From Serinus canaria (taxonomy: Eukaryota; Chordata; Aves; Passeriformes; Fringillidae), in NCBI RefSeq assembly GCF_022539315.1, contig NC_066326.1:15082601-15146600 (forward strand): 64,000 nt of DNA, given 5' to 3'. The notes below the pieces were generated by a model. That model saw only the letters and a list, made by a program, of their open reading frames with translations. It was not told the origin of the DNA and searched no databases. Below, piece by piece: positions 26,601 to 32,462 of this stretch (its first letter is position 1; every line of letters begins with the position of its first letter). The position numbers and the translations under genes were made by a program.

Positions 26601-29600
26601 GTTTAAAAGATCCATGGGGGGCTGCAGTTGCTCCTGTGTCTTCTAGATACTCATCCCAGTTGAATTCCATTTCTTCCACACTGGAACCAGCATCTGGAAG
26701 AGAAGCCAAACACTTCTAATTCTGTGGCTTTAGGCTACTACAAGCCACAGCAAAGCCCACTTTGATTCCAAATGACTGAGCACACGAGTGTGCAGTGAAC
26801 ACATGTCAAGAAATGGACAACACTACTTGGCCTTTCATTGCCTGTGAACAGTACTTATAAGCTGGACTTGGTCTGGAAAACAGTGAAATCCTGAGGATTT
26901 TGGTTTAGCACAAATTTGCTTACAATTTGTGAGAGGGAAATGAAGGCAGAAGAGCTTTGTATTTGTATCAACAAATATGAGAGACTCAGAACTCCAGGCA
27001 CACTGGACTGTTGGTGTTTTAAATTAAAAACCACCCAGGAAAGAGCAGTACCACTAGTAAGAGATTTGAAAAGAAAGTCTAAAAAAATCCTTTGAAATAT
27101 GACTGTGCTCCTTTTAAAGTCAGATAGTATACATTCAGCTGTTCTAAAACACCAAAAGCAAAGAGAGGGATGCAGGGTAGTTCTAAAGAAAACAACTCGA
27201 GACATAACTGAAATCAAGTCCTTTCAACTTGGTCACTTCAAAAGTCCAGCTTGTAAGGTGTAACAGCTTCTTTAGACCAAGAAAACCTCATTATGGGATG
27301 CATTTGAAGCATAAATGTGCTAAAACCACTCAAACCACAGTTCAAAGCTCACACAGGCTGTTAGGGAAGCAAGCACCTGTAACAAGCCACACTACAGATT
27401 AGTCAAATTCTCTATTATCATTGTCAAACCTGTACCCCAGCCTTGGTCTCCCCTTCAGTTCTGGCTTGGCCTCCTTCCATGCTGCTCTCCTATCCCTATT
27501 TTCTCCAACATGTATCCACCTTGCTACAAAGACACCCAGGGTGGATTTTAGGTCCCCTATTAGTTCATTTTTCCTGCAGGAATGCAGTGGGATGGCCAGT
27601 GAGGGTCCCAGCCCTTGCAAGCAGCATTTTTAACCTCAACACACCGGGTTCAGGTTCAGCAGCAAAATGGGGTGGCAGTGACAGCACACAAGAGCAGAGC
27701 TTTCATTTTCATTTTCAGGCTTGGTTCCACCATCTGCCCCAGAGCTGTCTATGAATGAACAACAGAGCTTTCCCCCTCTCAGCACCAGGAAACCTGATAC
27801 CTTGTTTATATTTGAAAACAGAGAAATCTCTGTGTATCACAAGCCCAAGGAGAGCTCAGCAAAGGTTACAGGACACTGGCATTTCCTACACCCCCTGCCT
27901 TTCCTACGGCAGGCAGGAACTGATCTTTCCAGCAGCAGTCGTTTGAATAGGAAACACTACACATTAAAAAAATGAATTAATTACCACCACGTGTCCTTAT
28001 CAGCCCCCTGGACAGGCTAACAAGCTAAGTAGGCTCTGGGACAATTCCCAGTCTTCCAATAGAAAGGAGCAAATATTTGTCCAAAAGTCTGGGATAGGTT
28101 AAATAGACTAAAACCTACAAGTCTTGAGTTTAATAGGTTCATTTTACCTTCAGACTGACGGTTAAGCTCATCTTTGACTTTTCATTGTGACTCTAGGAGT
28201 TATCACTTCCCAAAACTTAAAAATGTATATTCAGTTAGCTGTTGTTTGCTGATGACATTATCTATTTTAAAAGAGGCTCTTATCTCTCCAGAACCCAACT
28301 CTCTGTTTTTAAACAACCACAGCTGGTTATTTTGGCCTCTCATAGCTCAAAAGATTTGGAGCTTGAATATCACCATCACTTTTAAAGAATAATTTTTAAC
28401 TTACTGTAGAAATTACCTGGAGAAATAAATAAGGAGTTTTTTTAAAATTTTTTTAGGAAATAAAAGGTTAAGACACAGACCAGTTGTTTGCAAATTAGGG
28501 TGGAGCTGATCAAAGCTTTGGCTGCAAGCCATTCTAAGAAAAACAATTTCATTGCAAAATGTTGTTAAAATAGATTAAGATTTCTCAACTCATTTTAACA
28601 GAATTTTAGTTTTATATAACCATAGAAACGCTGAAGTTCATAGATCCAGAAACAAAAAGGCAACAGACACCAGCTCTGGTCAGTCAGACCCTGGAGCGAA
28701 TTCCAATTTTGCTCCCACCCAAAGAAAACCATCTCACCCTTCCCATCAAAAATCCCCCTGCATCAAGAACCCCGCTGCCCTCCAGCCCCAAGAAGCCAGT
28801 CCTCCACGGGGTGACACGGTGACACTGCTGGAAGGGAGTGGAGCAGAGCAGAGCTGGGGAGGCGCTCGGAGCGGCAGCGCCCCGGGAGCGCCGCAGGGAG
28901 CCGGGGCCGCTCCGGCCCCGCACGGCGAGTCCCCAGCCCCGTTATCATCAGATAACCGCCCAGGGGCACTTAAGCTCCTTAAATGAGCCACAGGTCACTT
29001 CACACACTGAAAGGGTCAATTAGTAACTTCTGTTGCCACTTAATTGCTACAAGGAGCTCCCAGGAAAGCCGGCTCGCCTGCTGCTGCTCAGCAATCCCGG
29101 CGGTCAGACACGGCAGCAACTCTGTCCCCGCTCAGCCCCGGTCCCACAGCCTGTCCCCATCCCAGAGCGGCTCTCTCCTGCCAGGCAGCTCCCTCCTGCT
29201 CACCCCGGTCCCAGCCTGTCCCCACCAGAGGGCTCTTCGCAGGCAGTCCTATGCCCGCTCCCCCGGTCCACGCCGTCCCACCCAGAGCGGCTCTGTCCTG
29301 CCAGGCAGTCCTGCCCCGCTCACCCCGGTCCCAGCCTGTCCCATCCAGAGCGGCTCTGTCCTGCAGCGTTCCTTGTCCTGCTACCCGGTCCCACAGCCTG
29401 TCCCCACCCAGAGCGGCTCTGTCCTGCCAGGCAGCTCCTCTGTCCCCGCTCAGCCCCGGTCCCACAGCCTGTCCCCATCCCAGAGCGGCTCTGTCCTGCC
29501 AGGCAGCTCCTCTGTCCCCGCTCACCCCCGGTCCCACAGCCTGTCCCCACCCAGAGCGGCTCTGTCCTGCCAGGCAGTTCCTCTGTCCCTGCTCACCCCC

Positions 29601-32041
29601 GGTCCCACAGCCTGTCCCCATCCCAGAGCGGCTCTGTCCTGCCAGGCAGTTCCTCTGTCCCCGCTCAGCCCCGGTCCCACAGCCTGTCCCCGACCCAGGA
29701 GCGGCTCACAAAAGCTGAACCCAGCTTGTGTTCACACTTCACCAAGGTTTTACAACTGAGGTGATCAACGTCTCACTTCCACCACTGAGCACAGAGCTGG
29801 GAAGTTTTCCTCCATTTTGGAAGCTGCCCCAGCTGAGGTTTGTGCTGCTCTCTGATACATACAGATAGAGAAAGAATATGGAATTATACCACTTGGACTG
29901 GAGAATGTAGTGAAATATTAAGGAAGTTAGCCCTTAAAAATATCTGAAATGGAAACAGTCTACACTAGGCTGTTCTCATCTTTGGATTTGAGCTAAATTC
30001 TCACTGCAAATAACTTTCATGCATTTTTAATGTCATTTAGTTGAAGACTGTCACATTGGACATTTAAGTACATCACAATTGAAGGTCTTGCAGACTTCAG
30101 TAAGGCTAACCCAAAGGTTTCTCACCCTGAAATGTAGATATAGTTCAATCTGATTTTAATAACAGTTAATCTTTTTCATCTCCACCAGCTGCGAGGCCAT
30201 GAATAAATAAAGACAGGGTTTGGAATTTCAGGAGTTGAAAAAGCCTGTGACTTGAATAAAAGTTGTCTTTTCCTCTCATAGCACAAGGGAGGATTACAAC
30301 CAACAACCCTGAGCTCTGTCTGGGTTCTTGGAGCTAGAGAGCCTGGATGTAAAACCAGAAAAACAGAGGAGAACCTCCAAAAGCTGCTGCAAATTACCAA
30401 GTGGAAGAAAATTACACCAGTCAAAGACTATGAAAGCAATGTTCCAGCAGTGGTTTGGACCAGTGTAACTCAAAAGCACTTCAGAAAACAATATTAGAGG
30501 GCACCACAAAACCAATGTGCTTATGCTTACACAGGTATTTGGTGGGAACTATCTCTGAATGCAAGTAAAGCTCTCATCATTTATTGTTTGCTCTTCACAG
30601 CCTCCTGTACTCAAACCTGCACAAAAGGATGCTCAGGGAAATAGCTGCTGAGTAATTTCAAGCCAGTATCAAACCTTTCCTCAGCTATTCACAGGCACAC
30701 AGTGAGAGAGGACTCTCTGACCTGCTACTTTTTGAGGAAGATGGAAAAATGTCAATAAAGGTTTTAAGACTGAGGGATGTGCTATCACAGCCTGTGGACA
30801 CAGCACTGCTGACCATGTAAACAACTCCTCACTCTTCTTCTCCCTTCCTTACACTCTGTGACAGAAGCCTGCAATTTCCACTAGGCAAGGAAAAAGTATT
30901 TGCATGTGCCAGAAGAAATTCTACATCCACACCCATGATGCCTTTTCTGGACTGTTTGAGAATACAACATTGACAACAACTTGACTGACTTGCTGTAATT
31001 AATAATCAAAAAGCACATTTCAACATCATAAAGCAGATGATATCATTCTCCTAAAAAGCACTATAGATTAAAATTATGTTTAACATTTCTTCAGCAACAC
31101 TGACAACAATTAGATTTCTATAAATTAAAGGTAGAAAAATTACCAAGAGTGAATTATCCTATGAGAAGAGCAGCTTGTTGGACAAAGTACCAAAGGAAAG
31201 TAATACTCAGATCAAATCTTGGTCCAATTGTTTACCCTGATAATTACAAATTATAATTTGTTTTATATAAACTGTGATGGGAAAGGACCTCCTCAAAGAA
31301 AAGGGACAAGCCATGGCAGGCAAGACAGAGCAAATGGATGGTCCCAACCCCCACATTTCAGAAAGCTGTTAGTATTCCCAGCCATCCCACACTAACACTC
31401 TTCCTGGCCTGGTGTTCCAAGGTGATGCAAAACCTGAGCTGATTTCTCCTAACACACCACTCTGCAGGAGGTTAGGTACTGATATCACAAGCCTATCAAA
31501 GAGGACACACCAAGGCACTTCTGAAAAACAGGACTGCAGAAAAACAGATCACAATGGCAGCAAACAGCTTCAGTTATCTGACTCTTCCAACCAGCACCAA
31601 CAGCTTGCCAAAATATTAAGAAGATAAGGACAAGGACAGAACTAGGTATTAACCACTCTGAAAGATAAATGCCTTAAAACAATAAGTGTTAACAACACCA
31701 AGCTTCTCACAAGCCCACCTCATAGTGGTACCACAGAAAGGAAAGACACAGCTTCTTGAAAATACAACCACCAAGGTGGGCCAGATTTTGTTTCCATTTA
31801 AGCCAGTGGTACACCCTGCTCTGATACAGAGCAGTAACAAACACAGCCATGACAACCCCAGAGCCAGAGCACAACCCAGAACCTGTGAACCTGGAGCTTC
31901 TCCCTTGAACAGCACCAGGCACAGGCACTGTGGGACACTCAGTGTGCTCATCTTTCCCCCACACTGCCCATGTTTTTAGAGAAGCTGGCCAGGGAGCTGG
32001 GCTGAACTGTTACCTGCATCATACTGCTGTTCTCCATTCAT
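2467..32041 (-). CDS. SFMBT1: SFMBT1, complete spliced coding region (20 coding exons)
   Basis: Scm-like protein with four MBT domains, a nuclear chromatin repressor of the Polycomb-related family. Mammalian SFMBT1 is known to bind histone tails through its MBT repeats and to act with LSD1/CoREST-type complexes. Joined exons on the complement: 32041-32014, 26693-26599, 22150-21910, 21540-21452, 20524-20278, 19603-19506, 18731-18630, 17762-17612, 15355-15273, 13409-13283, 12614-12501, 11154-11112, 10222-10158, 8729-8590, 6740-6631, 4975-4800, 4204-4026, 3904-3659, 3435-3307, 2607-2467. The total is 2604 nt, 867 residues plus TGA. All introns are GT-AG and all phases match. Approximate domain order: MBT1 20-121, MBT2 129-235, MBT3 243-350, MBT4 358-455, SLED 500-640, basic region 640-690, acidic/Ser region 697-778, SAM 795-865. 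Motifs typical of SFMBT1 rather than SFMBT2 are [29 protein letters not shown] and [14 protein letters not shown]. Untranslated exons and the promoter are not resolved. Confidence 0.96.
2608..3306 (-). other. SFMBT1 intron 19
   Basis: GT-AG intron between the two SAM exons. I see no repeat or other feature in it. Confidence 0.85.
3307..3435 (-). CDS. SFMBT1: SFMBT1 coding exon 19 (SAM domain, first half)
   Basis: Residues about 779-821, 43 codons, phase 0. The acceptor is CTTGTCTAG and the donor CAG|GTATCA. It encodes [20 protein letters not shown], then [11 protein letters not shown]. WSVxDVVxFL is the first helix of a SAM domain, the oligomerisation module shared with Scm, Ph and L3MBTL proteins. 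Confidence 0.95.
3659..3904 (-). CDS. SFMBT1: SFMBT1 coding exon 18 (acidic, serine-rich region)
   Basis: Residues about 697-778, exactly 82 codons, phase 0 at both ends. The acceptor is AACTCTTCAG and the donor CCAAAG|GTAACT. It starts [20 protein letters not shown], continues into [20 protein letters not shown], and ends [17 protein letters not shown]. It is a low-complexity acidic/Ser region with several SP sites that could be phosphorylated (inference). The conserved [14 protein letters not shown] tail fits SFMBT1. Confidence 0.95.
4026..4204 (-). CDS. SFMBT1: SFMBT1 coding exon 17 (basic region, AT-hook-like and NLS)
   Basis: Residues about 637-696, 179 nt. The acceptor is CTGGCAG and the donor CCCCAG|GTAGGA. 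The translation contains [39 protein letters not shown] and [14 protein letters not shown] resembles an AT-hook core, and the Lys/Arg clusters are probably the nuclear localisation signal (inference). The intron to exon 18 is only 121 bp. Confidence 0.95.
4205..4799 (-). other. SFMBT1 intron 16
   Basis: GT-AG intron between the SLED end and the basic-region exon. Nothing recognisable beyond ordinary A/T-rich sequence. Confidence 0.85.
4800..4975 (-). CDS. SFMBT1: SFMBT1 coding exon 16 (SLED domain, C-terminal part)
   Basis: Residues about 578-637, 176 nt. The acceptor is AATGCCAG and the donor TACA|GTGAGT. It encodes [20 protein letters not shown], then [18 protein letters not shown] and [11 protein letters not shown]. 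The cysteine-rich segment closes the SLED domain. The split threonine codon joins exon 17 to give THYYGK. Confidence 0.95.
4976..6630 (-). other. SFMBT1 intron 15
   Basis: GT-AG intron interrupting a lysine codon within the SLED domain. The open frame at 5080-5403 on the plus strand has no recognisable domain. No repeat family identified. Confidence 0.85.
6631..6740 (-). CDS. SFMBT1: SFMBT1 coding exon 15 (SLED domain, middle)
   Basis: Residues about 542-578, 110 nt. The acceptor is TCTGTAG and the donor AA|GTAAAT. The translation is [20 protein letters not shown], then [12 protein letters not shown]. The [16 protein letters not shown] helix is a hallmark of the SLED region. The donor lies inside a lysine codon completed by exon 16. 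Confidence 0.95.
6741..8589 (-). other. SFMBT1 intron 14
   Basis: Phase-0 intron within the SLED domain. Ordinary A/T-rich sequence; nothing identified. Confidence 0.85.
8590..8729 (-). CDS. SFMBT1: SFMBT1 coding exon 14 (SLED domain, N-terminal part)
   Basis: Residues about 495-541. The acceptor is CTTCCCAG and the donor GAG|GTGAGC. It encodes [20 protein letters not shown], then [20 protein letters not shown]. This is the start of the Scm-like embedded (SLED) domain found in SFMBT and SCML proteins, where it has been linked to DNA binding. The cysteines and the [10 protein letters not shown] block are conserved. The exon has 46 codons plus 2 nt. Confidence 0.95.
8730..10157 (-). other. SFMBT1 intron 13
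   Basis: GT-AG intron splitting a valine codon between the linker and the SLED domain. No repeat or other feature identified. Confidence 0.85.
10158..10222 (-). CDS. SFMBT1: SFMBT1 coding exon 13 (linker)
   Basis: Residues about 473-495, 65 nt. The acceptor is AATTTCAG and the donor TCAG|GTATTG. The translation [20 protein letters not shown] corresponds to an SFMBT1-specific linker and is good evidence against SFMBT2. No known fold; it links MBT4 to the SLED domain. Confidence 0.94.
10223..11111 (-). other. SFMBT1 intron 12
   Basis: Intron between the 43-bp exon 12 and exon 13. The glutamine codon is split across it. Nothing else identified. Confidence 0.85.
11112..11154 (-). CDS. SFMBT1: SFMBT1 coding exon 12 (43-bp exon after MBT4)
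   Basis: Residues about 459-473, only 43 nt. The acceptor is CTTTTTTTATCAG and the donor CA|GTAAGT. The translation [14 protein letters not shown] matches the conserved [10 protein letters not shown] linker of SFMBT1 and SFMBT2, so this is a true exon despite its size. The split codons on both sides fit exons 11 and 13. Skipping it would shift the frame. Confidence 0.95.
11155..12500 (-). other. SFMBT1 intron 11
   Basis: Contains a short TATATC/TA simple repeat near 11206-11228, on the acceptor side close to exon 12. Otherwise nothing identified. Confidence 0.85.
11206..11228. repeat. TATATC/TA simple repeat
   Basis: A short imperfect run of TATATC and TA units. It lies about 50 bp upstream (in the sense of transcription) of the 43-bp exon 12. 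Possible length polymorphism. Confidence 0.7.
12501..12614 (-). CDS. SFMBT1: SFMBT1 coding exon 11 (MBT4, second half)
   Basis: Residues about 421-459. The acceptor is CTGAATAG and the donor ATAG|GTACCA. The translation is [20 protein letters not shown] then WCETNGYQL and PPRKA. The ESMxIFPxGWCE signature is the C-terminal end of an MBT repeat. The acceptor has a weak pyrimidine tract. Confidence 0.94.
12615..13282 (-). other. SFMBT1 intron 10
   Basis: Intron splitting the glycine codon of the LEG block in MBT4. Open frames on both strands overlap it and exon 10, but none has its own recognisable content. Confidence 0.85.
13283..13409 (-). CDS. SFMBT1: SFMBT1 coding exon 10 (MBT4, first half)
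   Basis: Residues about 379-421. The acceptor is TTTTTCCTAG and the donor GAGG|GTAAGC. It encodes [20 protein letters not shown] and then SYLWLQLEG. The NMKLEAVNP and WLQLEG blocks place it in the fourth MBT repeat, where the conserved aspartate/aromatic pocket starts. The exon has 42 codons plus one base. Confidence 0.95.
13410..15272 (-). other. SFMBT1 intron 9
   Basis: Phase-0 intron. Its first 530 bp (in transcription sense) hold a CR1 fragment in antisense orientation; the rest is unremarkable. Confidence 0.85.
14747..15172 (+). mobile_element. CR1 LINE fragment (3' end), plus orientation
   Basis: The sequence follows the avian CR1 3' region: a GTCCAGAGGAGGGCAACAAAG start, a GAGAAAAGGAGGATGAGGAGTG block, CTTTACTGAGAGGGTGGT, then a GTCTCGTCCAGCTCAAATAT tail ending near CTATTCT. 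Compared with the CR1 consensus I recall, it is diverged and has internal deletions. It is antisense to SFMBT1 and ends about 100 bp beyond the exon 9 splice donor. The short open frames inside are remnants of the element. Confidence 0.85.
15273..15355 (-). CDS. SFMBT1: SFMBT1 coding exon 9 (MBT3-MBT4 linker)
   Basis: Residues about 351-378. The acceptor is TCCTAG and the donor TTG|GTAAGG. The translation is [20 protein letters not shown] followed by a CFPL ending. The DFDWADYLK arm is the conserved entry to MBT4. It is 83 nt, ending in phase 0. A CR1 fragment ends about 100 bp past the donor. Confidence 0.95.
16128..16310 (-). mobile_element. CR1 LINE fragment, minus orientation
   Basis: Read on the plus strand it is the reverse complement of an internal CR1 3' segment: CTCAGCTGCTCCTCACAGG, then CTCAATGTCTGTCTTGTAGT, GAGGCCCAAAACTGAAGCC and a GACCTCACCAG block. 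This order is typical of avian CR1 copies. Same orientation as SFMBT1. Ends are approximate. Confidence 0.8.
17125..17524 (+). mobile_element. Solo LTR of a songbird-type endogenous retrovirus
   Basis: About 400 bp beginning TGTCACATTCACATTTTCTG and ending ...ACAACA, consistent with TG...CA ends. Promoter-like parts are visible: a CCAAT box at 17305-17309, and an AATAAA at 17449-17454 after a TAGTA pentamer run near 17401. It closely resembles an LTR family I recall as abundant in passerine genomes (family name not certain). No retroviral gene accompanies it, so it is a solo LTR. It is antisense to SFMBT1, so its poly(A) signal should not truncate that transcript. I could not confirm a target-site duplication. 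Confidence 0.75.
17612..17762 (-). CDS. SFMBT1: SFMBT1 coding exon 8 (rest of MBT3), GC-rich
   Basis: Residues about 301-351. The acceptor is CTTTTGCAG and the donor CCAG|GTGTGT. The translation begins [19 protein letters not shown] and closes with [12 protein letters not shown] and LSPPPG. Conserved MBT3 blocks ([20 protein letters not shown]) are intact. The loop between them ([16 protein letters not shown]) differs clearly from the mammalian sequence and is coded by very CpG-rich DNA, including a run of nine C on the coding strand. A solo LTR ends about 90 bp beyond its donor. Confidence 0.95.
17763..18629 (-). other. SFMBT1 intron 7
   Basis: Phase-0 intron within MBT3. Nothing recognisable inside. 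Confidence 0.85.
18630..18731 (-). CDS. SFMBT1: SFMBT1 coding exon 7 (start of MBT3)
   Basis: Residues about 267-300. The acceptor is TTTTCCAG and the donor AAG|GTACCA. It encodes [20 protein letters not shown] and then [10 protein letters not shown], the GMKLE block and first strands of MBT3. The exon is 102 nt, exactly 34 codons, with phase 0 at both ends, so skipping it would keep the frame while removing the MBT3 opening strands. Confidence 0.95.
18732..19505 (-). other. SFMBT1 intron 6
   Basis: Phase-0 intron between the acidic linker and MBT3. Nothing recognisable inside. Confidence 0.85.
19506..19603 (-). CDS. SFMBT1: SFMBT1 coding exon 6 (MBT2-MBT3 linker, acidic stretch)
   Basis: Residues about 234-266. 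The acceptor is TTCCTCAAG and the donor AAG|GTAGTT. The translation has [20 protein letters not shown] and ends DLFK. The WQEIL helix followed by a run of glutamates is the expected arm before MBT3. It is 98 nt (2 nt plus 32 codons). The donor GTAGTT is weaker than those of the other exons, so skipping or variable use is conceivable. Confidence 0.94.
19604..20277 (-). other. SFMBT1 intron 5
   Basis: GT-AG intron splitting an alanine codon after MBT2. Nothing recognisable inside. Confidence 0.85.
20278..20524 (-). CDS. SFMBT1: SFMBT1 coding exon 5 (MBT2)
   Basis: Residues about 152-234; at 247 nt the longest coding exon. The acceptor is TTTCTGTAG and the donor TCAG|GTACTT. It encodes nearly all of MBT2: [14 protein letters not shown], then [20 protein letters not shown], then [22 protein letters not shown]2 is strongly like the mammalian protein, with changes mainly in the [10 protein letters not shown] loop. 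Long open frames on the other strand and in other minus frames here are shadows of this exon. Confidence 0.96.
20525..21451 (-). other. SFMBT1 intron 4
   Basis: Phase-0 intron before the MBT2 exon. Some open frames run out of exon 5 into it, but no separate coding content was seen. Confidence 0.85.
21452..21540 (-). CDS. SFMBT1: SFMBT1 coding exon 4 (MBT1-MBT2 linker)
   Basis: Residues about 122-151. The acceptor is GCTTAG and the donor GGGG|GTAAGT. The translation, [20 protein letters not shown] followed by an NLLEG ending, is the helical arm that opens the second MBT repeat. It is 89 nt (2 nt plus 29 codons) and joins in phase 0 to exon 5. Confidence 0.94.
21541..21909 (-). other. SFMBT1 intron 3
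   Basis: Short GT-AG intron (369 bp) splitting a glycine codon between MBT1 and its linker. Nothing else identified. Confidence 0.85.
21910..22150 (-). CDS. SFMBT1: SFMBT1 coding exon 3 (core of MBT1)
   Basis: Residues about 42-122. The acceptor is CTCTTCAG and the donor GAAG|GTACC. It carries the first MBT core: [11 protein letters not shown], then [20 protein letters not shown], then [11 protein letters not shown] and the closing [11 protein letters not shown]. The GMKLE, LRYDGY and PIGWC blocks define the MBT fold and its aromatic pocket. The frame stays open for a few codons into intron 2, but without an ATG, so this is not an alternative start. Confidence 0.96.
22151..26598 (-). other. 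SFMBT1 intron 2
   Basis: Phase-0 intron of about 4.4 kb, mostly A/T-rich. It contains a CpG-rich block at about 23390-23720. Short A-rich and TAA simple sequence occurs near 25110-25140. No coding exon recognised. Confidence 0.85.
23390..23720. promoter_or_regulatory. Intragenic CpG-rich block (candidate CpG island)
   Basis: About 330 bp of G/C-rich DNA with many CpGs, in sharp contrast to the A/T-rich intron around it. The densest part is roughly 23498-23620. The long open frames through it on both strands reflect the base composition, not a gene. It could be an alternative promoter or enhancer of SFMBT1, or simply a GC-rich island; no TATA box or conserved exon was found. Confidence 0.5.
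26599..26693 (-). CDS. SFMBT1: SFMBT1 coding exon 2 (N-terminus, entry to MBT1)
   Basis: Residues about 10-41. The acceptor is CTTCTCTTCCAG and the donor CAC|GTGAGT. The translation includes [18 protein letters not shown] and ends GSFKH. The acidic WxEYLExTG helix with the GSFKH ending is the usual lead-in to the first MBT repeat. Length is 95 nt (2 nt completing a codon, then 31 codons), ending in phase 0 to match exon 3. Confidence 0.95.
28830..28970. promoter_or_regulatory. CpG-rich block next to minisatellite
   Basis: A short CpG-dense segment (GGCGCTCGGAGCGGCAGCGC and following) in intron 1, ending beside two inverted GATA motifs and 150 bp before a GC-rich tandem array. Possible internal promoter or regulatory element; function not shown by sequence. 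Confidence 0.4.
28941..28956. promoter_or_regulatory. Inverted pair of GATA motifs
   Basis: GTTATC-ATCA-GATAAC: two AGATAA/TTATC type GATA sites in perfect inverted arrangement, 4 nt apart, at the edge of a CpG-rich block. Paired GATA sites can bind GATA factors with both zinc fingers; use here is inference. Confidence 0.35.
29118..29706. repeat. GC-rich minisatellite, about 72-bp unit, about 9 copies
   Basis: Tandem units share AGAGCGGCTCTGTCCTGCCA and CCCCGGTCCCACAGCCTGTC blocks. The AGAGCGG anchor starts at 29164, 29284, 29347, 29410, 29482, 29553, 29625 and 29697; a degenerate copy lies near 29228. Spacing is about 60-63 bp in the left part and 71-72 bp in the right part, so the right-hand units are the younger, more uniform ones. 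Because 72 is a multiple of 3 and the unit lacks stops, open frames of 224-258 codons occur in all three plus frames; these are by-products. Confidence 0.92.
32014..32041 (-). CDS. SFMBT1: SFMBT1 coding exon 1 (start codon)
   Basis: This exon encodes residues 1-10 and reads MNGEQQYDA before a split codon. The ATG is 32041-32039, in the context GTGGAG-ATG-A with a purine at -3. The donor is G|GTAACA just below 32014. The leading MNGEQQ matches the start I know for mammalian SFMBT1, which is why I chose this ATG. The split codon joins exon 2 to give DADAGS. The exon must continue upstream as 5' UTR, whose acceptor is ambiguous. Confidence 0.93.
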
Positions 32042-32190
32042 CTCCACAGGAGCCCAGTGGCTGTTCCCAGCAGCCAGAAGCAGGGGGGTCCAAGGCTGTC
32101 ACTGTTTGGTGGTCATGAGTCACCTCCTGCCTTCCACAGCAGCCAGGACATTCAGGAAAGGATCCTGGAAAACACCTGAAAGGAACAGCT
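32042..32190 (-). other. SFMBT1: Probable untranslated 5' part of SFMBT1 exon 1
   Basis: Sequence directly upstream of the ATG on the minus strand. Candidate acceptors include GCTGGGAACAG ending near 32068 and others farther up, so the exon limit is open. If the exon is long, upstream ATGs would lie in the UTR (for example in CTCATGACC and GAATGTCC). I cannot choose between these without transcript data. Confidence 0.35.
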
Positions 32191-32225
32191 GGTAAGGAAA
32201 CCTTCATGGGATCTTCAGCCACTTT

Positions 32226-32462
32226 TAAGATAGAATCCTAGAGTGGTTTCAGTTGGAAGAGAACTCGAAGATCATCTCATTCCATCGGCAGGGACACCTT
32301 CCACTCCCCCAGGCTGCCCAGGTCCCATCCCACCTGGCCTTGGGCATTCCAGGGATCCAGGGACAGCCACAGCTGCTCTGGGCACCTGTGCCAGGGCCTC
32401 ACCACCCTCACAGGCAAACATTTCTTCCTAATATCCAATTTACAAACCTATTCCTATTAGCA
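32226..32462 (-). mobile_element. CR1 LINE fragment (3' end), minus orientation
   Basis: Begins with the inverted CR1 tail (ATAGAATCCTAGAGTGGTTT, GAAGATCATCTCATTCCATC) and runs through GCCAGGGCCTCACCACCCTC to TTCTTCCTAATATCCAATTT. These are hallmark blocks of avian CR1 3' ends in reverse complement. Same orientation as SFMBT1; its 3' end lies about 190 bp upstream of the start codon. Confidence 0.88.

Larger units (their letters stand above)
26694..32013 (-). other. SFMBT1 intron 1 (within the coding region)
   Basis: Intron of about 5.3 kb splitting an aspartate codon between coding exons 1 and 2. It contains a CpG-rich block, paired GATA sites and a GC-rich minisatellite at 28.8-29.7 kb. 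The rest is A/T-rich with nothing recognised. Confidence 0.85.

Noticed and set aside
28983..29764. A proline/serine-rich repeat protein encoded by the array
   Set aside because: All three frames are open because of the repeat length and composition. There is no conserved domain and no splice or promoter evidence.
2467..32041. The paralogue SFMBT2 as the identity of the gene
   Set aside because: The exon 13 linker, the [11 protein letters not shown] basic block and the DNTPAGSPQ segment match SFMBT1; SFMBT2 differs at these places.
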